The notes: generated by a model not told the origin, from the sequence alone. 64,000 nucleotides of DNA from an uncultured Collinsella sp. (GCA_900542635.1 UQOJ01000004.1:1-64000), one strand, 5' to 3'; positions 7,529 through 16,238 are shown, counted from the first letter of the stretch. Numbers and translations are program-made.

Positions 7529-10423
7529 ATGACCCAGCCCCTGCCCTGGGAAAAGAACGCCGCGGTACCCGTGCCGCCCGCGCCGGAACCCGTGCCGCTC
7601 GATGCATACACCGCCCCTGCAGCGCCGGAGCCCGAGCTCGTCCCGCTCGACATCTACGACGCTCCCGCGCCGGCGCCCAAGCCCGCCAAGCCGCTCGTCG
7701 ACATTGACAGCCTTAATCCCGCCCAGCGCGAGGCGGTCCTGTCCACCGAGGGTCCGTTGCTGGTGCTCGCCGGCGCCGGCTCGGGCAAGACCCGCGTCTT
7801 GACCTTCCGCATCGCACATATGCTCGGCGATCTGGGCGTTAAGCCTTGGCAGGTTCTTGCCATCACGTTTACCAACAAGGCCGCGGCCGAGATGCGCGAG
7901 CGTCTGGCGGCGCTCATTCCCAGCGGCACCCGCGGCATGTGGGTGTGCACCTTCCATGCCATGTGCGTGCGCATGCTGCGTGAGGACGCCGACCTGCTGG
8001 GCTATACCGGTCAGTTCACCATCTACGATGATGATGACTCAAAGCGCATGGTGCGTGACATTATGCAGGCGCTCGGCATCGAGCAAAAGCAGTTCCCCAT
8101 CAACATGATCCGCAGCAAGATCAGCTCGGCCAAAAACGCCATGATCGGCCCCGAGGACATGCTCAAGAGCGCCGATAGCCCCAACGACAAAAAGGCCGCG
8201 CAAGTCTACCTGGAGCTGGAGCGCCGCCTGCGCGCCGCCAATGCGATGGACTTCGACGACCTGCTCGTGCGCGCGCTTGAGCTGCTGCGCACCCGCCCCG
8301 AGGTGCTCGATAAGTACCAAGAGCGCTTCCGCTACATTAGCGTCGACGAGTATCAGGACACCAACCACGTCCAGTACGAAATCGCCAACCTGCTGGCCGC
8401 CAAGTACCAAAACCTCATGGTCGTGGGCGACGATGACCAGTCCATTTACAGCTGGCGTGGCGCCGACATCACCAATATCCTGGACTTTGAGAAGGATTTT
8501 AAAAACTGCAAGACCGTCAAGCTGGAGCAGAACTATCGTTCCACGGGTCATATCCTGAACGCCGCCAACGCCGTGGTACGCCACAACTCGCAGCGCAAGG
8601 ACAAGCGCCTGTTTACGGCCGAGGGCGATGGCGAGAAGATCCAGGCCTTCCAGGCGAGCGACGAGCGCGACGAGGGCCGCTGGATTGCCGGCGAGATCGA
8701 GAAGCTGCATGCCAAAGGCACGAGCTACGACGACATTGCCGTGTTCTATCGCACCAACGCCCAGTCGCGTATCCTCGAAGATATGTTCCTGCGCGCGGGC
8801 GTGCCCTACAAGATCGTGGGCGGCACGCGATTCTTCGACCGTGCCGAGATCCGTGATGTCATGGCCTACCTTAAGATGATCGTGAACCCGGCCGACGAGA
8901 TGAGCGTCAAGCGCGTCATCAACACACCGCGCCGTGGCATCGGCTCCACCTCGATCCAAAAAATCGAGCAGCTGGCGCGCGACAACCGTTGCTCGTTCTT
9001 CCAGGCTTGCGAGATTGCGTGTGCCGAAACCGGCATGTTTAGCGCCAAGGTCCGCAATGGCCTGTCAAGCTTTGTGTCGCTGGTGCGCGAGGGCCGCCGC
9101 ATGGACGGCGAGCTCAAGGACGTCGTCGAGATGATTGTCGATAAGACGGGTCTGCTGCAGGCGTTTCGCGCCGAGGGCACCATGGAGTCTGAGAGCCGTG
9201 CCGAGAACATCCAGGAATTCCTGGGCGTCGCTGCCGAATTTGAGGAGACGCACGAGGACATCGAGGGTACGCTCGAGAGCTTGGAAGAGCTGCGCGCAGC
9301 TGGTGTTGCCGACGTGCCTGCCGGCGCCGAGCCCGTCGTGGTGAGCGCGCCCGCGCCCGAACCGGGGCCATTTGCCCCGGCATCCTCGTTTGAGGCACTC
9401 GTCGGCGCGCGCGATGCCGCAGGTTCCAATCCGCTCGATAGCCTAGCCGCCCCGGCGCTCTCGCCGCAGGATGCCCTGGCCGCCGCCATCGCGGGCAACG
9501 CGTATGCCGCGCCGACGGGGATGCCGGCGGGTGCCGTGCATGCCGACGAGATTGAGCGCACCTATGGTCCGCTCACCTGTAAGGCGCTACCGGCACTCAT
9601 GGAGTGGCTGGCCCTGCGCTCCGACTTGGATTCCCTGGCCGGCGAGACGCATGCCATTACCATGATGACCATCCACTCCGCCAAGGGCCTGGAGTTCCCG
9701 GCGGTGTTCGTGGCCGGCATGGAGGAGGGCATCTTCCCGCACGTGCACGACTTTGGCGGCAGCGATGACCCGGGTAAGCTCGAGGAGGAGCGTCGCCTGG
9801 CCTACGTCGCCATCACGCGTGCCCGTAAGCGCCTGTTCCTGACCTATGCGGCCACGCGTCGCACCTACGGCTCGACCTCTGCCAACCCGCGCTCGCGCTT
9901 CCTCAACGAGATTCCGTTTGAGGATATCGAGTTTAGCGGTATCGGTTCTGCCGGTTTTGAAGGCACGGGTTGGGAGAAGCGCGGCGACCGTCACGGCACC
10001 TTTGGCTCGGGCATGGGTTCGGATATGTACGGCGGCAAGGTATTTGGTTCGCATACGCGCTCGACTGGCGGTTCCGGTTCGCGCGGCGGATCGAGCTTTG
10101 ACGATTTCTTTGGTGGCAGCAGCTACGGGACCGAGCGCCATCGTGGGGTCTCGCCCGACGCTGGCCGTGTTGCCTCGACCTTTGGCTCGGGCGCACCGCG
10201 AGCCAAAAAGCCCTCGTCCAAGGTGTCCCCGACGGTGGAGCGCAAGGTTGATCGCGCCAGCGCATCGCAGGACTTTGCCGCAGGCGATACCGTGAGCCAC
10301 AAGACCTTTGGCACGGGTACCGTGATCTCGGTCGCCGGAGACATGATCGAGGTCCAGTTCGAAAAGACCGGTCAGACCAAAAAGCTGATGAAGGGCTTCG
10401 CGCCGATCGTCAAGCTGTCGTGA
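7529..10423 (+). CDS. pcrA: UvrD/PcrA-type superfamily 1A DNA helicase
   Basis: This 3'-5' helicase acts in repair and replication restart. The start ATG 7529 has GAGGAG six bases upstream. Residues 1-55 are a Pro/Ala-rich extension. The helicase core begins at LNPAQREAV, with Walker A GAGSGKT (about 80-86), motif II VDEYQDTN, motif III DDDQSIYSWRGAD, motif V TIHSAKGLEFP and motif VI YVAITRARK. A low-complexity Ala/Pro segment of about 90 residues (roughly 595-685) interrupts the second half. A Gly/Ser-rich linker leads to a C-terminal UvrD-type Tudor-like domain (DTVSHKTFGTGTV...). At 964 residues it is well above the usual 720-780 because of these insertions. Confidence 0.95.
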   Translation: MTQPLPWEKNAAVPVPPAPEPVPLDAYTAPAAPEPELVPLDIYDAPAPAPKPAKPLVDIDSLNPAQREAVLSTEGPLLVLAGAGSGKTRVLTFRIAHMLGDLGVKPWQVLAITFTNKAAAEMRERLAALIPSGTRGMWVCTFHAMCVRMLREDADLLGYTGQFTIYDDDDSKRMVRDIMQALGIEQKQFPINMIRSKISSAKNAMIGPEDMLKSADSPNDKKAAQVYLELERRLRAANAMDFDDLLVRALELLRTRPEVLDKYQERFRYISVDEYQDTNHVQYEIANLLAAKYQNLMVVGDDDQSIYSWRGADITNILDFEKDFKNCKTVKLEQNYRSTGHILNAANAVVRHNSQRKDKRLFTAEGDGEKIQAFQASDERDEGRWIAGEIEKLHAKGTSYDDIAVFYRTNAQSRILEDMFLRAGVPYKIVGGTRFFDRAEIRDVMAYLKMIVNPADEMSVKRVINTPRRGIGSTSIQKIEQLARDNRCSFFQACEIACAETGMFSAKVRNGLSSFVSLVREGRRMDGELKDVVEMIVDKTGLLQAFRAEGTMESESRAENIQEFLGVAAEFEETHEDIEGTLESLEELRAAGVADVPAGAEPVVVSAPAPEPGPFAPASSFEALVGARDAAGSNPLDSLAAPALSPQDALAAAIAGNAYAAPTGMPAGAVHADEIERTYGPLTCKALPALMEWLALRSDLDSLAGETHAITMMTIHSAKGLEFPAVFVAGMEEGIFPHVHDFGGSDDPGKLEEERRLAYVAITRARKRLFLTYAATRRTYGSTSANPRSRFLNEIPFEDIEFSGIGSAGFEGTGWEKRGDRHGTFGSGMGSDMYGGKVFGSHTRSTGGSGSRGGSSFDDFFGGSSYGTERHRGVSPDAGRVASTFGSGAPRAKKPSSKVSPTVERKVDRASASQDFAAGDTVSHKTFGTGTVISVAGDMIEVQFEKTGQTKKLMKGFAPIVKLS

Positions 10424-10430
10424 TCCTGGC

Positions 10431-10560
10431 GGACCTGGGCGGGCGTATAGGGCAACATCGCCTGCTCGGGCAGTCCTGCGCAAGACGGAGAGCACATTAA
10501 GTGCTCTCCTTTGCGTGCGGAACTCGCGATCGATGTTGCCCTATACGCCCGCCCAGGTCC
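10431..10560. repeat. Long palindrome A (conserved core, perfect variable arms)
   Basis: The 30-base arms 10431-10460 and 10531-10560 are perfectly complementary. The 70-base core between them (10461-10530) folds further around GAGAGCAC-ATTAA-GTGCTCTC. The core is about 85% identical to the reverse complement of the core of the palindrome at 12660-12790, while the arms of the two elements are unrelated. It starts eight bases after the pcrA stop and might also end that transcript. Confidence 0.9.
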
Positions 10561-10644
10561 TTGGGTAACGGTGCTTGCGAACGTCGCTCTGCTCGTTCGC
10601 TTTTTGGTCTGGAGGGCCGGGTGGGCTGAATACTTAGACATGGC

Positions 10645-10680
10645 AAGGGGCTCCCCCGTTAAAGAACGGGGGAGCCCCTT
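10645..10680 (+). repeat. GC hairpin, twin of the one at 12593
   Basis: AAGGGGCTCCCCCGTT and AACGGGGGAGCCCCTT form a perfect 16-bp stem with a four-base loop, followed by GTTGCGTTTT. It resembles an intrinsic terminator. A near copy in the same orientation lies at 12593-12627, so the pair forms direct repeats around the toxin-antitoxin-like locus. Confidence 0.8.
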
Positions 10681-10714
10681 GTTGCGTTTTGAATGGTGCG
10701 CTTGGCTTTGATGA

Positions 10715-10742
10715 TTGATGATTTTATACGATTCAGTATAAT
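10715..10742 (+). promoter_or_regulatory. Promoter of the toxin-antitoxin-like operon
   Basis: TTGATG (10715-10720) and a consensus TATAAT (10737-10742) are separated by 16 bases in AT-rich sequence, with the first gene 48 bases downstream. Confidence 0.7.
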
Positions 10743-10789
10743 TTCAGATAGACGCTAAAATATAACCGAAATGAAAACGGTGATTGTAC

Positions 10790-11812
10790 ATGCTGATAAA
10801 CTGCCTCCCAAAAAGACTCTTCTCTTTAGAGCTCGCTATCGACCCGGAGCCAGTTGAGATGCAGATTCCTCGCATGTATCTTGAGCGGTATTCGCTTCGC
10901 TTGGCACGGCTCGGCATGTCTAAACAGGGCCGTTTTATTGTTGCGGAACCAAAGGAACCGCCCAGTGTCATTTCGGCGCGAAATCTCGTCAGTGCGGTGC
11001 GCAAGTTAGATGTTCACCCGGTGGTAATTTGCTGGGATGCTATGGATTTAGGTTTTATGCGCGCGCTTTCTTCGGAGGGAATCGCATATATCCGAGATGA
11101 GCGAAATGCGTTCCTGCCGTTTATCGGAGCCGTTATTTCCGATGAGGTGCTGGGTGCTTCTCCCGCTGCTCCGCTTTCGCCCCAATCTCAACGAATCGTC
11201 CTAAATCTCATTGCGGGACGATGGGTTGACTGCTCCGCCGGCGACCTAGCGCGTCTGTGTGGCAAAAGCGCGGCAAGCGTCAGCGGCTATCTTTCGGAAA
11301 TCGCCGCTATAGCTCCTGGGTTGATTATGCGGGACGGCAAAAAGCGTATATTGTGCGACGCCGGGCTGTCGACCGAGACGTTGCTAGATGGGTTTGAGGA
11401 CTATCTTCGCACGCCAGTTTTAGAGCGAATCCGGCTCAAGAAGGTTATCGAGAGAACAGAGCTACGTGCCGTTGATGCGCTGCTTTCCGGTGTGTCTGCC
11501 CTTAGCTATATGTCCGACCTTGCCCATGAAGACTCTGCTCCAACCATTGCTCTCGAAAAATATCAGCTAGAGGCCTTGAAAGAGCATATGGGCGACAGAT
11601 GGCTGGAGGCTCAGTGGTACGAACCGGCGGCAGTTGTGATTGAGGTCTGGTCGTATCCCGTGGACGCGCCGTCCGATATTAGTTTTGACGCGACTGGTTT
11701 GCAGTGTGTCGACCCGTTTTCCTTATACGTTGCTTGCGCAAAAGCAGATTACAAAGAAGATCGTCTGCTCGACGCGGTCGAACAGCTCAGGAGGACGATA
11801 TGTCAAAAGTGA
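10790..11812 (+). CDS. Putative antitoxin/regulator with winged-helix region
   Basis: This protein of about 340 residues has an N-terminal region ending in a block like IAYIRDERNAFLPFIG. That block recalls the N-terminal domain of MarR-like proteins encoded before nucleotidyltransferase toxins, where a YLP.LG-type block is usual. A helix-turn-helix candidate follows at about 140-170 (DLARLCGKSAASVSGYLSEI). The gene overlaps the next one by 13 bases, the tight coupling typical of antitoxin-toxin pairs. Codon use is more AT-rich than in neighbours, which suggests transfer. ATG 10790 is preferred; TTG 10784 is possible, and neither has a strong ribosome site. The antitoxin role is inferred from architecture and context. 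Confidence 0.65.
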   Translation: MLINCLPKRLFSLELAIDPEPVEMQIPRMYLERYSLRLARLGMSKQGRFIVAEPKEPPSVISARNLVSAVRKLDVHPVVICWDAMDLGFMRALSSEGIAYIRDERNAFLPFIGAVISDEVLGASPAAPLSPQSQRIVLNLIAGRWVDCSAGDLARLCGKSAASVSGYLSEIAAIAPGLIMRDGKKRILCDAGLSTETLLDGFEDYLRTPVLERIRLKKVIERTELRAVDALLSGVSALSYMSDLAHEDSAPTIALEKYQLEALKEHMGDRWLEAQWYEPAAVVIEVWSYPVDAPSDISFDATGLQCVDPFSLYVACAKADYKEDRLLDAVEQLRRTICQK

Positions 11813-12567
11813 GGGGAATAGAGCGATTTGCCGATGCCATGAGCGGCTGTAAAGGCGGTTACGTCCTTATTGGTGGAGGGGCCTGCAGCGTTCTATTTGA
11901 CAATGAGGGCGATTCGTTTAGAGCTACTGAAGACTTGGATGTCGTCGTAATTGTTGATGGGAAAGGCGTTGAATTCGCCACTGCATTGTGGGCATTTATC
12001 AAAGCTGCCGGATATGAGACTGGAAAGGTCGGCGATGGAAGGTGCACTTACTATCGGTTCTGTTTGCCCGAAGGATCAAGGCAAGTCCTAGACTATCCCG
12101 GCCAAATTGAGCTATTTGCCCGACATCCTGATTTTGTGCTCGAAGATGAAACGAGCGAAGTGGCACCTCTTTCCTTTGACGGGGCCGTATCAAGTCTTTC
12201 GGCAATTATTCTCGACGATGGCTACTACGAATTTATTCGCGACAACGCAACGAACGTAGAGGGCATTACGTTGCTCGATGCGCTCCATATCATTCCCCTC
12301 AAGATGCGTGCACACATTGATATCAATAGGAGCTATGAAGAAGGGCGCCATTGCAACGATAAAGATCGACGAAAGCATCGCTCGGATATTGTTCGACTTG
12401 CGGGTTTGTTGCCGCCTTCGGCTCGCTTGGAGCTAATAGAGCAAATGAGGGCTGATGCCGGAGACTTCTTTGCGGACTTTTCTTCTTATGTAAATCGGCA
12501 GACCGATCGTAAAGAGAGAGCGCGTCTTCAGGACACATTATCGTTTCTCGAAAAGGTCTACCTATAG
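11800..12567 (+). CDS. Nucleotidyltransferase-like protein (AbiEii-type toxin candidate)
   Basis: The 255-residue protein has a nucleotidyltransferase-fold signature: YVLIGGGACSVLF (about 18-30), then ATEDLDVVV (about 42-50) with the paired acidic residues. A later block IIPLKMRAHIDINRS...DKDRRKHRSDI resembles the K...D..R..D pattern of AbiEii-family proteins. Family members add nucleotides to tRNA or other targets and act as toxins in phage defence (AbiE) or in MenAT-type pairs; the target here is unknown. The start ATG 11800 has CAGGAGG upstream, inside the preceding gene. Base composition is lower in GC than the surroundings. Confidence 0.75.
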   Translation: MSKVRGIERFADAMSGCKGGYVLIGGGACSVLFDNEGDSFRATEDLDVVVIVDGKGVEFATALWAFIKAAGYETGKVGDGRCTYYRFCLPEGSRQVLDYPGQIELFARHPDFVLEDETSEVAPLSFDGAVSSLSAIILDDGYYEFIRDNATNVEGITLLDALHIIPLKMRAHIDINRSYEEGRHCNDKDRRKHRSDIVRLAGLLPPSARLELIEQMRADAGDFFADFSSYVNRQTDRKERARLQDTLSFLEKVYL

Positions 12568-12592
12568 GCACCTTGATTCGTTATGTATGGCG

Positions 12593-12627
12593 AGGGGCTC
12601 TCCCGTTTGATGAGCGGGGGAGCCCCT
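12593..12627 (+). terminator. Terminator hairpin after the toxin-like gene
   Basis: AGGGGCTCTCCCG and CGGGGGAGCCCCT pair (one G-T wobble), followed by TGTTGCTTTTTG. Sequence and flanks (ATGGC before, CCCCTTGTTGC after) copy the hairpin at 10645-10680. Confidence 0.8.
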
Positions 12628-12659
12628 TGTTGCTTTTTGATTGTCGTAACTAGCCAGAG

Positions 12660-12790
12660 GCTCGCCGGGATGGGACGCGGGGTTTGGTCGATCGCGAGTT
12701 CCGCACGAGCCGGAGAGCACTTAATGTGCTCTCCGTGCGAGCAGGACTGTCCGAGCAGGCGACCAAACCCCGCGCCCCATCCCGGCGAGC
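12660..12790. repeat. Long palindrome B (conserved core inverted relative to A)
   Basis: Arms of 31 bases (12660-12690 and 12760-12790) match at 30 of 31 positions as inverted repeats. The core (12691-12759) contains GAGAGCAC-TTAAT-GTGCTCTC and is the inverted, slightly diverged copy of the core at 10461-10530. The element ends just before the stop codon of manA, which comes from the opposite strand, and could stop both transcripts. Confidence 0.9.
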
Positions 12791-12807
12791 ACTTGGGGAC
12801 CGGTGGC

Positions 12808-13740
12808 CTACAGGTGGCTGATGATCAGTTCCATCTTGCCTTCGAGGTCGATGGAGCTGACGGTGCTCGGGGCCAGCAGGTGGCTTCCCTTGTGGACGGG
12901 GTCGCCGCAGACGGTGCCTTCGCCGTCGATGACCGATAGGCACATGAAGGGCCAACGCTGGTCGAGGGTCTTGCTGCCGTCGACGCGCACGCGATTGACG
13001 GTGTAGCAGGAGTTAGACTCGAGCTCGGTCACGCCGTCCACCTCGGGCGCGGTCACCGTGCCGTCGGTCGGAGCCTGAGCATCAAAGTCGATGCAGTCGA
13101 GGCTCTGCTCAATGTGCAGCGGGCGCAGGTTGCCGTCAGTGCCGGGACGGTCGTAGTCGTACAGACGATACGTCACGTCGCTCGACTGCTGCGTCTCCAA
13201 AATGAGCGTGCCGGTCTTGATGGCGTGCACGGTACCGGAATCAATCTGGAAAAAGTCGCCCTTGTGAATCGGCAACACGTTGAGCATGTCGTCCCAACGT
13301 CCTTCCTCGATCATTTGTGCGGCCTCGGCGCGGTCCTTGGCACGCTGGCCGACGATGATCGTGGCGTCGGGCTCGCAGTCCAGCACATACCAACACTCGG
13401 TTTTGCCCAGGCTACCGTTCTCGTGCTCGGCAGCGTACTCGTCGTTGGGATGAATCTGGATCGAAAGGTCGTCCTTGGCGTCCAGAATCTTAATGAGCAG
13501 CGGGAACTCCTTGCCCTCGCAGTTGCCAAAGAGCTCGCGATGCTCGGCCCACAGCCACGACAGCGTGTGGCCGGCATACGGGCCCTCCGCAATCTGGCAG
13601 TCGCCGTTGGGGTGGGCCGAGATGGCCCAGCACTCACCGATGGGGCCATCGGGAATGTCGTAGCCAAATACGGTTTCGAGCTGGCGACCGCCCCAGATCT
13701 TCTCGTGGAAGATCGGCGTCAGCTTAATCAAATCGGACAT
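12808..13740 (-). CDS. manA: Class I mannose-6-phosphate isomerase
   Basis: This zinc enzyme interconverts mannose 6-phosphate and fructose 6-phosphate. The short bacterial form (about 310 residues) shows the N-terminal KIWGG, zinc ligands in QIHPND and KTECWYVLD, and a third histidine in GTVHAI; a cupin-like C-terminus follows. ATG 13740 is preferred because GGGGG lies seven bases upstream; ATG 13746 would add two residues but leaves no spacing. It is transcribed toward the toxin-like cassette and away from the GntR gene. Confidence 0.94.
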   Translation of the reverse strand: MSDLIKLTPIFHEKIWGGRQLETVFGYDIPDGPIGECWAISAHPNGDCQIAEGPYAGHTLSWLWAEHRELFGNCEGKEFPLLIKILDAKDDLSIQIHPNDEYAAEHENGSLGKTECWYVLDCEPDATIIVGQRAKDRAEAAQMIEEGRWDDMLNVLPIHKGDFFQIDSGTVHAIKTGTLILETQQSSDVTYRLYDYDRPGTDGNLRPLHIEQSLDCIDFDAQAPTDGTVTAPEVDGVTELESNSCYTVNRVRVDGSKTLDQRWPFMCLSVIDGEGTVCGDPVHKGSHLLAPSTVSSIDLEGKMELIISHL

Positions 13741-13814
13741 GTTCATACCCCCATTGTGTTGCGCGGGCGCTGCACAAAACAGCTCAAAGCGAGCGCCCGG
13801 ATGACTACAAAAAC

Positions 13815-14534
13815 CTATGCCAACGTTACGTTGTGCAACTCAAAGCGGTCGCCAACGTTGCGCGAGACCGAATACTCAAAGGCGGCGCCGCTGTCCAAAA
13901 AGCCAATCTGGGTGAGCTCGAGCAGGGGAGAGCCAGGCTTGGTGTCCAAGCGCTCGGCTTCTTCCTCGGTTGCTGCCACGGCGCGAATGGTACGGTGGAA
14001 GCTCGAAATCTTCAGCCCACATTGCTCGCGGATGAAGTGGTAGACCGATCCGTACAGGTCCTTCTTTTTAAGGCCTGGAATCAGCTCGAGGGGCATGTAG
14101 GTGTACTCGATAACGATGGGCTTCTCATCGGCCTGACGCACGCGCACGATGTGATAGGCAAAGTCATCCTCGGCAATTCCCAGCTGGGCTGAGATGTCCG
14201 CTGGTGGATTAACAATCGAGAAATCGTAGACCACCGAGGTCACCTTCTCCCCGCGGTGCTCATACGAAAAGCCCTGGGCACGGTCGTTTTTGCCCTGGAA
14301 AAACGCCTGACCGGGAAGTCCCGCCGTGTCCTTAACGTAGGTACCCGATCCGCGTCGGCTGGTAATAAGACCTTCCTCGGTGATTTGCTCGATAGCTCGT
14401 TTGACGGTGATTTTGGAAACGCTATAGAGCTCGCAGAACTCAACGACGGTGGGAAGCTTGTCGCCCGGTTTAAGAGTGCCATCCTCGATGCTTCGACGAA
14501 TATCTGCAGCTATCGCCTCGTATTTGGGAATCAT
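13815..14534 (-). CDS. GntR-family (HutC/UTRA) regulator of the beta-glucoside operon
   Basis: The 239-residue protein has an N-terminal winged helix (about 1-68, with PKYEAIAADIRRSI, KLPTVVEFCELYSVSKITVKRAI and the wing RRGSGTYV) and a C-terminal UTRA effector-binding domain (about 95-235). It is divergent from the GH1/PTS operon, so it probably senses a phosphorylated sugar from that pathway and controls the shared intergenic region. The start ATG has GAGGTT upstream; an in-frame upstream ATG at 14567 has no ribosome site. The specific effector is inferred only from context. Confidence 0.9.
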   Translation of the reverse strand: MIPKYEAIAADIRRSIEDGTLKPGDKLPTVVEFCELYSVSKITVKRAIEQITEEGLITSRRGSGTYVKDTAGLPGQAFFQGKNDRAQGFSYEHRGEKVTSVVYDFSIVNPPADISAQLGIAEDDFAYHIVRVRQADEKPIVIEYTYMPLELIPGLKKKDLYGSVYHFIREQCGLKISSFHRTIRAVAATEEEAERLDTKPGSPLLELTQIGFLDSGAAFEYSVSRNVGDRFELHNVTLA

Positions 14535-14642
14535 TGAACCTCCTTTCCGACATATATCAATACGCAAGTAAGTATAACCCTTAACAAGGCACCCATATAA
14601 CCTTTATCTAAGAAGCTCGAGAAATAAAAAAGAAAAAGACGC

Positions 14643-14670
14643 TTTACTTCTAGAATTAGAGCGCTATAGT
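14643..14670 (+). promoter_or_regulatory. Promoter of the beta-glucoside operon
   Basis: TTTACT (14643-14648) and TATAGT (14665-14670) are 16 bases apart. The divergent region 14535-14710 is strikingly AT-rich and should also hold the GntR promoter and operators. The transcript would carry a leader of about 160 bases containing the palindrome at 14710-14807. Confidence 0.55.
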
Positions 14671-14709
14671 TTAAGCAACGAACGGAATCTTTCCGCAGAA
14701 CAGGATCGA

Positions 14710-14807
14710 CCGTTTGGGGACGGTTTTGTTTTGGCGGGTTGGATATCGGTATGACCGGTGCGCGCCCGCGCCGGATAACCTGCCAAAGCAAACCCGTCTC
14801 CAACCGG
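14710..14807. repeat. Inverted repeat in the leader of the beta-glucoside operon
   Basis: Arms of 31 bases (14710-14740 and 14777-14807) are complementary at 26 positions, with three more G-T pairs. The right arm begins AACCTGCCAAAGCAAACC; a close relative, AACCTGCCAAAACAAACC, is found at 18656 after the operon. It could be an RNA hairpin acting on expression or a dispersed repeat. Confidence 0.7.
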
Positions 14808-14837
14808 AAGCTCTAGAACACGAAAGCGAGGACTTTG

Positions 14838-16238
14838 ATGGCACAGTATCAGCTGCCCAACGACTTCTTCTTTGGCGCTGCTATGTCCGGCCCGCAGACT
14901 GAGGGTCAGTGGAACCAGGGCGGCAAGCTCGAGAACCTGTGGGACACCTGGTCCATCCAGGATCTGGGCTCGTTCTACAACTGCGTTGGCTCTTACGCCG
15001 GCAATGACTTTATGGCCAAGTACCAGGAAGACCTTCGCATTTTGAAGGACTTGGGCCTGGATACCTATCGCACTTCCATCCAGTGGAGCCGTCTGCTCGA
15101 TGCCGACGGCAACCTCAACGAGGAAGGCGCCGCGTGGTATCACGAGTTGTTCCGCGCCTCTCGCGAAGCCGGCCTGGAGCCGTTTGTCAACTTGTACCAC
15201 TTTGACATGCCCACCTACCTTTTTAACCGTGGCGGCTGGGAGAGCCGTGAGGTTGTCGAGGCTTACGCACATTACGCCGACGTCGCCTTCCACGAGTTTG
15301 GCCAGGAGATCAAGTACTGGTTCACCTTTAACGAGCCCATCGTCGAGCCCGAGCAGCGCTATCAGGAGGGCGTGTGGTTCCCGCAGCTCCACGACTTTAG
15401 CCGCGCTCGCACCGTGCAGTATCACATCTCGCTGGCGCACGCGCTGGCCGTGGCCAACTATCGTCGCGCCTATGACGAGGGCGCTATTCGCGCCGATGCC
15501 AAGATCGGCATGATCAACTGCTTTACCCCGGTCTACACCAAGGAGAACCCCAGCGAGGCGGACCTCGAGGCCGTGCGCATGACCAGCGGCATCAACAACC
15601 GCTGGTGGCTCGACCTCATCACCAAGGGCGAGCTTCCTGCCGACGTGCTCGACAGCCTGGCCGAGGGCGGCGTTAAGCTCCCGTTCCGCGCCGGCGACCA
15701 AGAGATCCTCAAGCAGGGTGTTGTCGACTGGCTAGGCTGCAACTACTACCACCCCACGCGTGTTCAGGCGCCGGCGAGCAAGGTCGACCAGTACGGCCTG
15801 CCGCACTTTGCCGACGAGTACGTATGGCCCGACGCCGTTATGAACGAGAGCCGCGGCTGGGAGATCTACCCGCAGGGCCTCTACGACTTTGGCATGGACT
15901 GCGCTAAGAACTACCCCGATCTTGAGTGGTTCGTTTCCGAGAACGGCATCGGCATCATGGACGAATACAAGAACCGTGACGCCGAAGGAACCATCCAGGA
16001 TGACTACCGCGTCGACTTTGTACGTCAGCACCTGGAGTGGGTGGCCAAGGCCATCGACGAGGGCGCCAAGTGCCGCGGATACCATTATTGGGCCGTCATC
16101 GATAACTGGTCTTGGGCCAATGCCTTTAAGAATCGCTATGGCTTTGTCGAGGTCGATCTGATGGATGGCTATAAGCGCCGTCTTAAGAAGTCGGCGGCCT
16201 GGCTCAAACAGGTCGCCACGACCCACGTGGTTGATTAG
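14838..16238 (+). CDS. GH1 6-phospho-beta-glucosidase
   Basis: The 466-residue (beta/alpha)8 enzyme hydrolyses phosphorylated beta-glucosides imported by the PTS encoded next to it. The N-terminal GH1 signature is FFFGAAMSGPQTEG; the acid/base Glu is in TFNEPIVEP (about 166) and the nucleophile Glu in SENGIG (about 368). A YKRRLKKSAAWLK stretch near the end matches the phospho-specific family form. The start ATG 14838 has GCGAGGA five bases upstream; the TTG just before it is not needed. It is the first gene of an operon with celB, celA and celC. The exact glycoside (cellobiose, salicin or similar) is unknown. Confidence 0.93.
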   Translation: MAQYQLPNDFFFGAAMSGPQTEGQWNQGGKLENLWDTWSIQDLGSFYNCVGSYAGNDFMAKYQEDLRILKDLGLDTYRTSIQWSRLLDADGNLNEEGAAWYHELFRASREAGLEPFVNLYHFDMPTYLFNRGGWESREVVEAYAHYADVAFHEFGQEIKYWFTFNEPIVEPEQRYQEGVWFPQLHDFSRARTVQYHISLAHALAVANYRRAYDEGAIRADAKIGMINCFTPVYTKENPSEADLEAVRMTSGINNRWWLDLITKGELPADVLDSLAEGGVKLPFRAGDQEILKQGVVDWLGCNYYHPTRVQAPASKVDQYGLPHFADEYVWPDAVMNESRGWEIYPQGLYDFGMDCAKNYPDLEWFVSENGIGIMDEYKNRDAEGTIQDDYRVDFVRQHLEWVAKAIDEGAKCRGYHYWAVIDNWSWANAFKNRYGFVEVDLMDGYKRRLKKSAAWLKQVATTHVVD

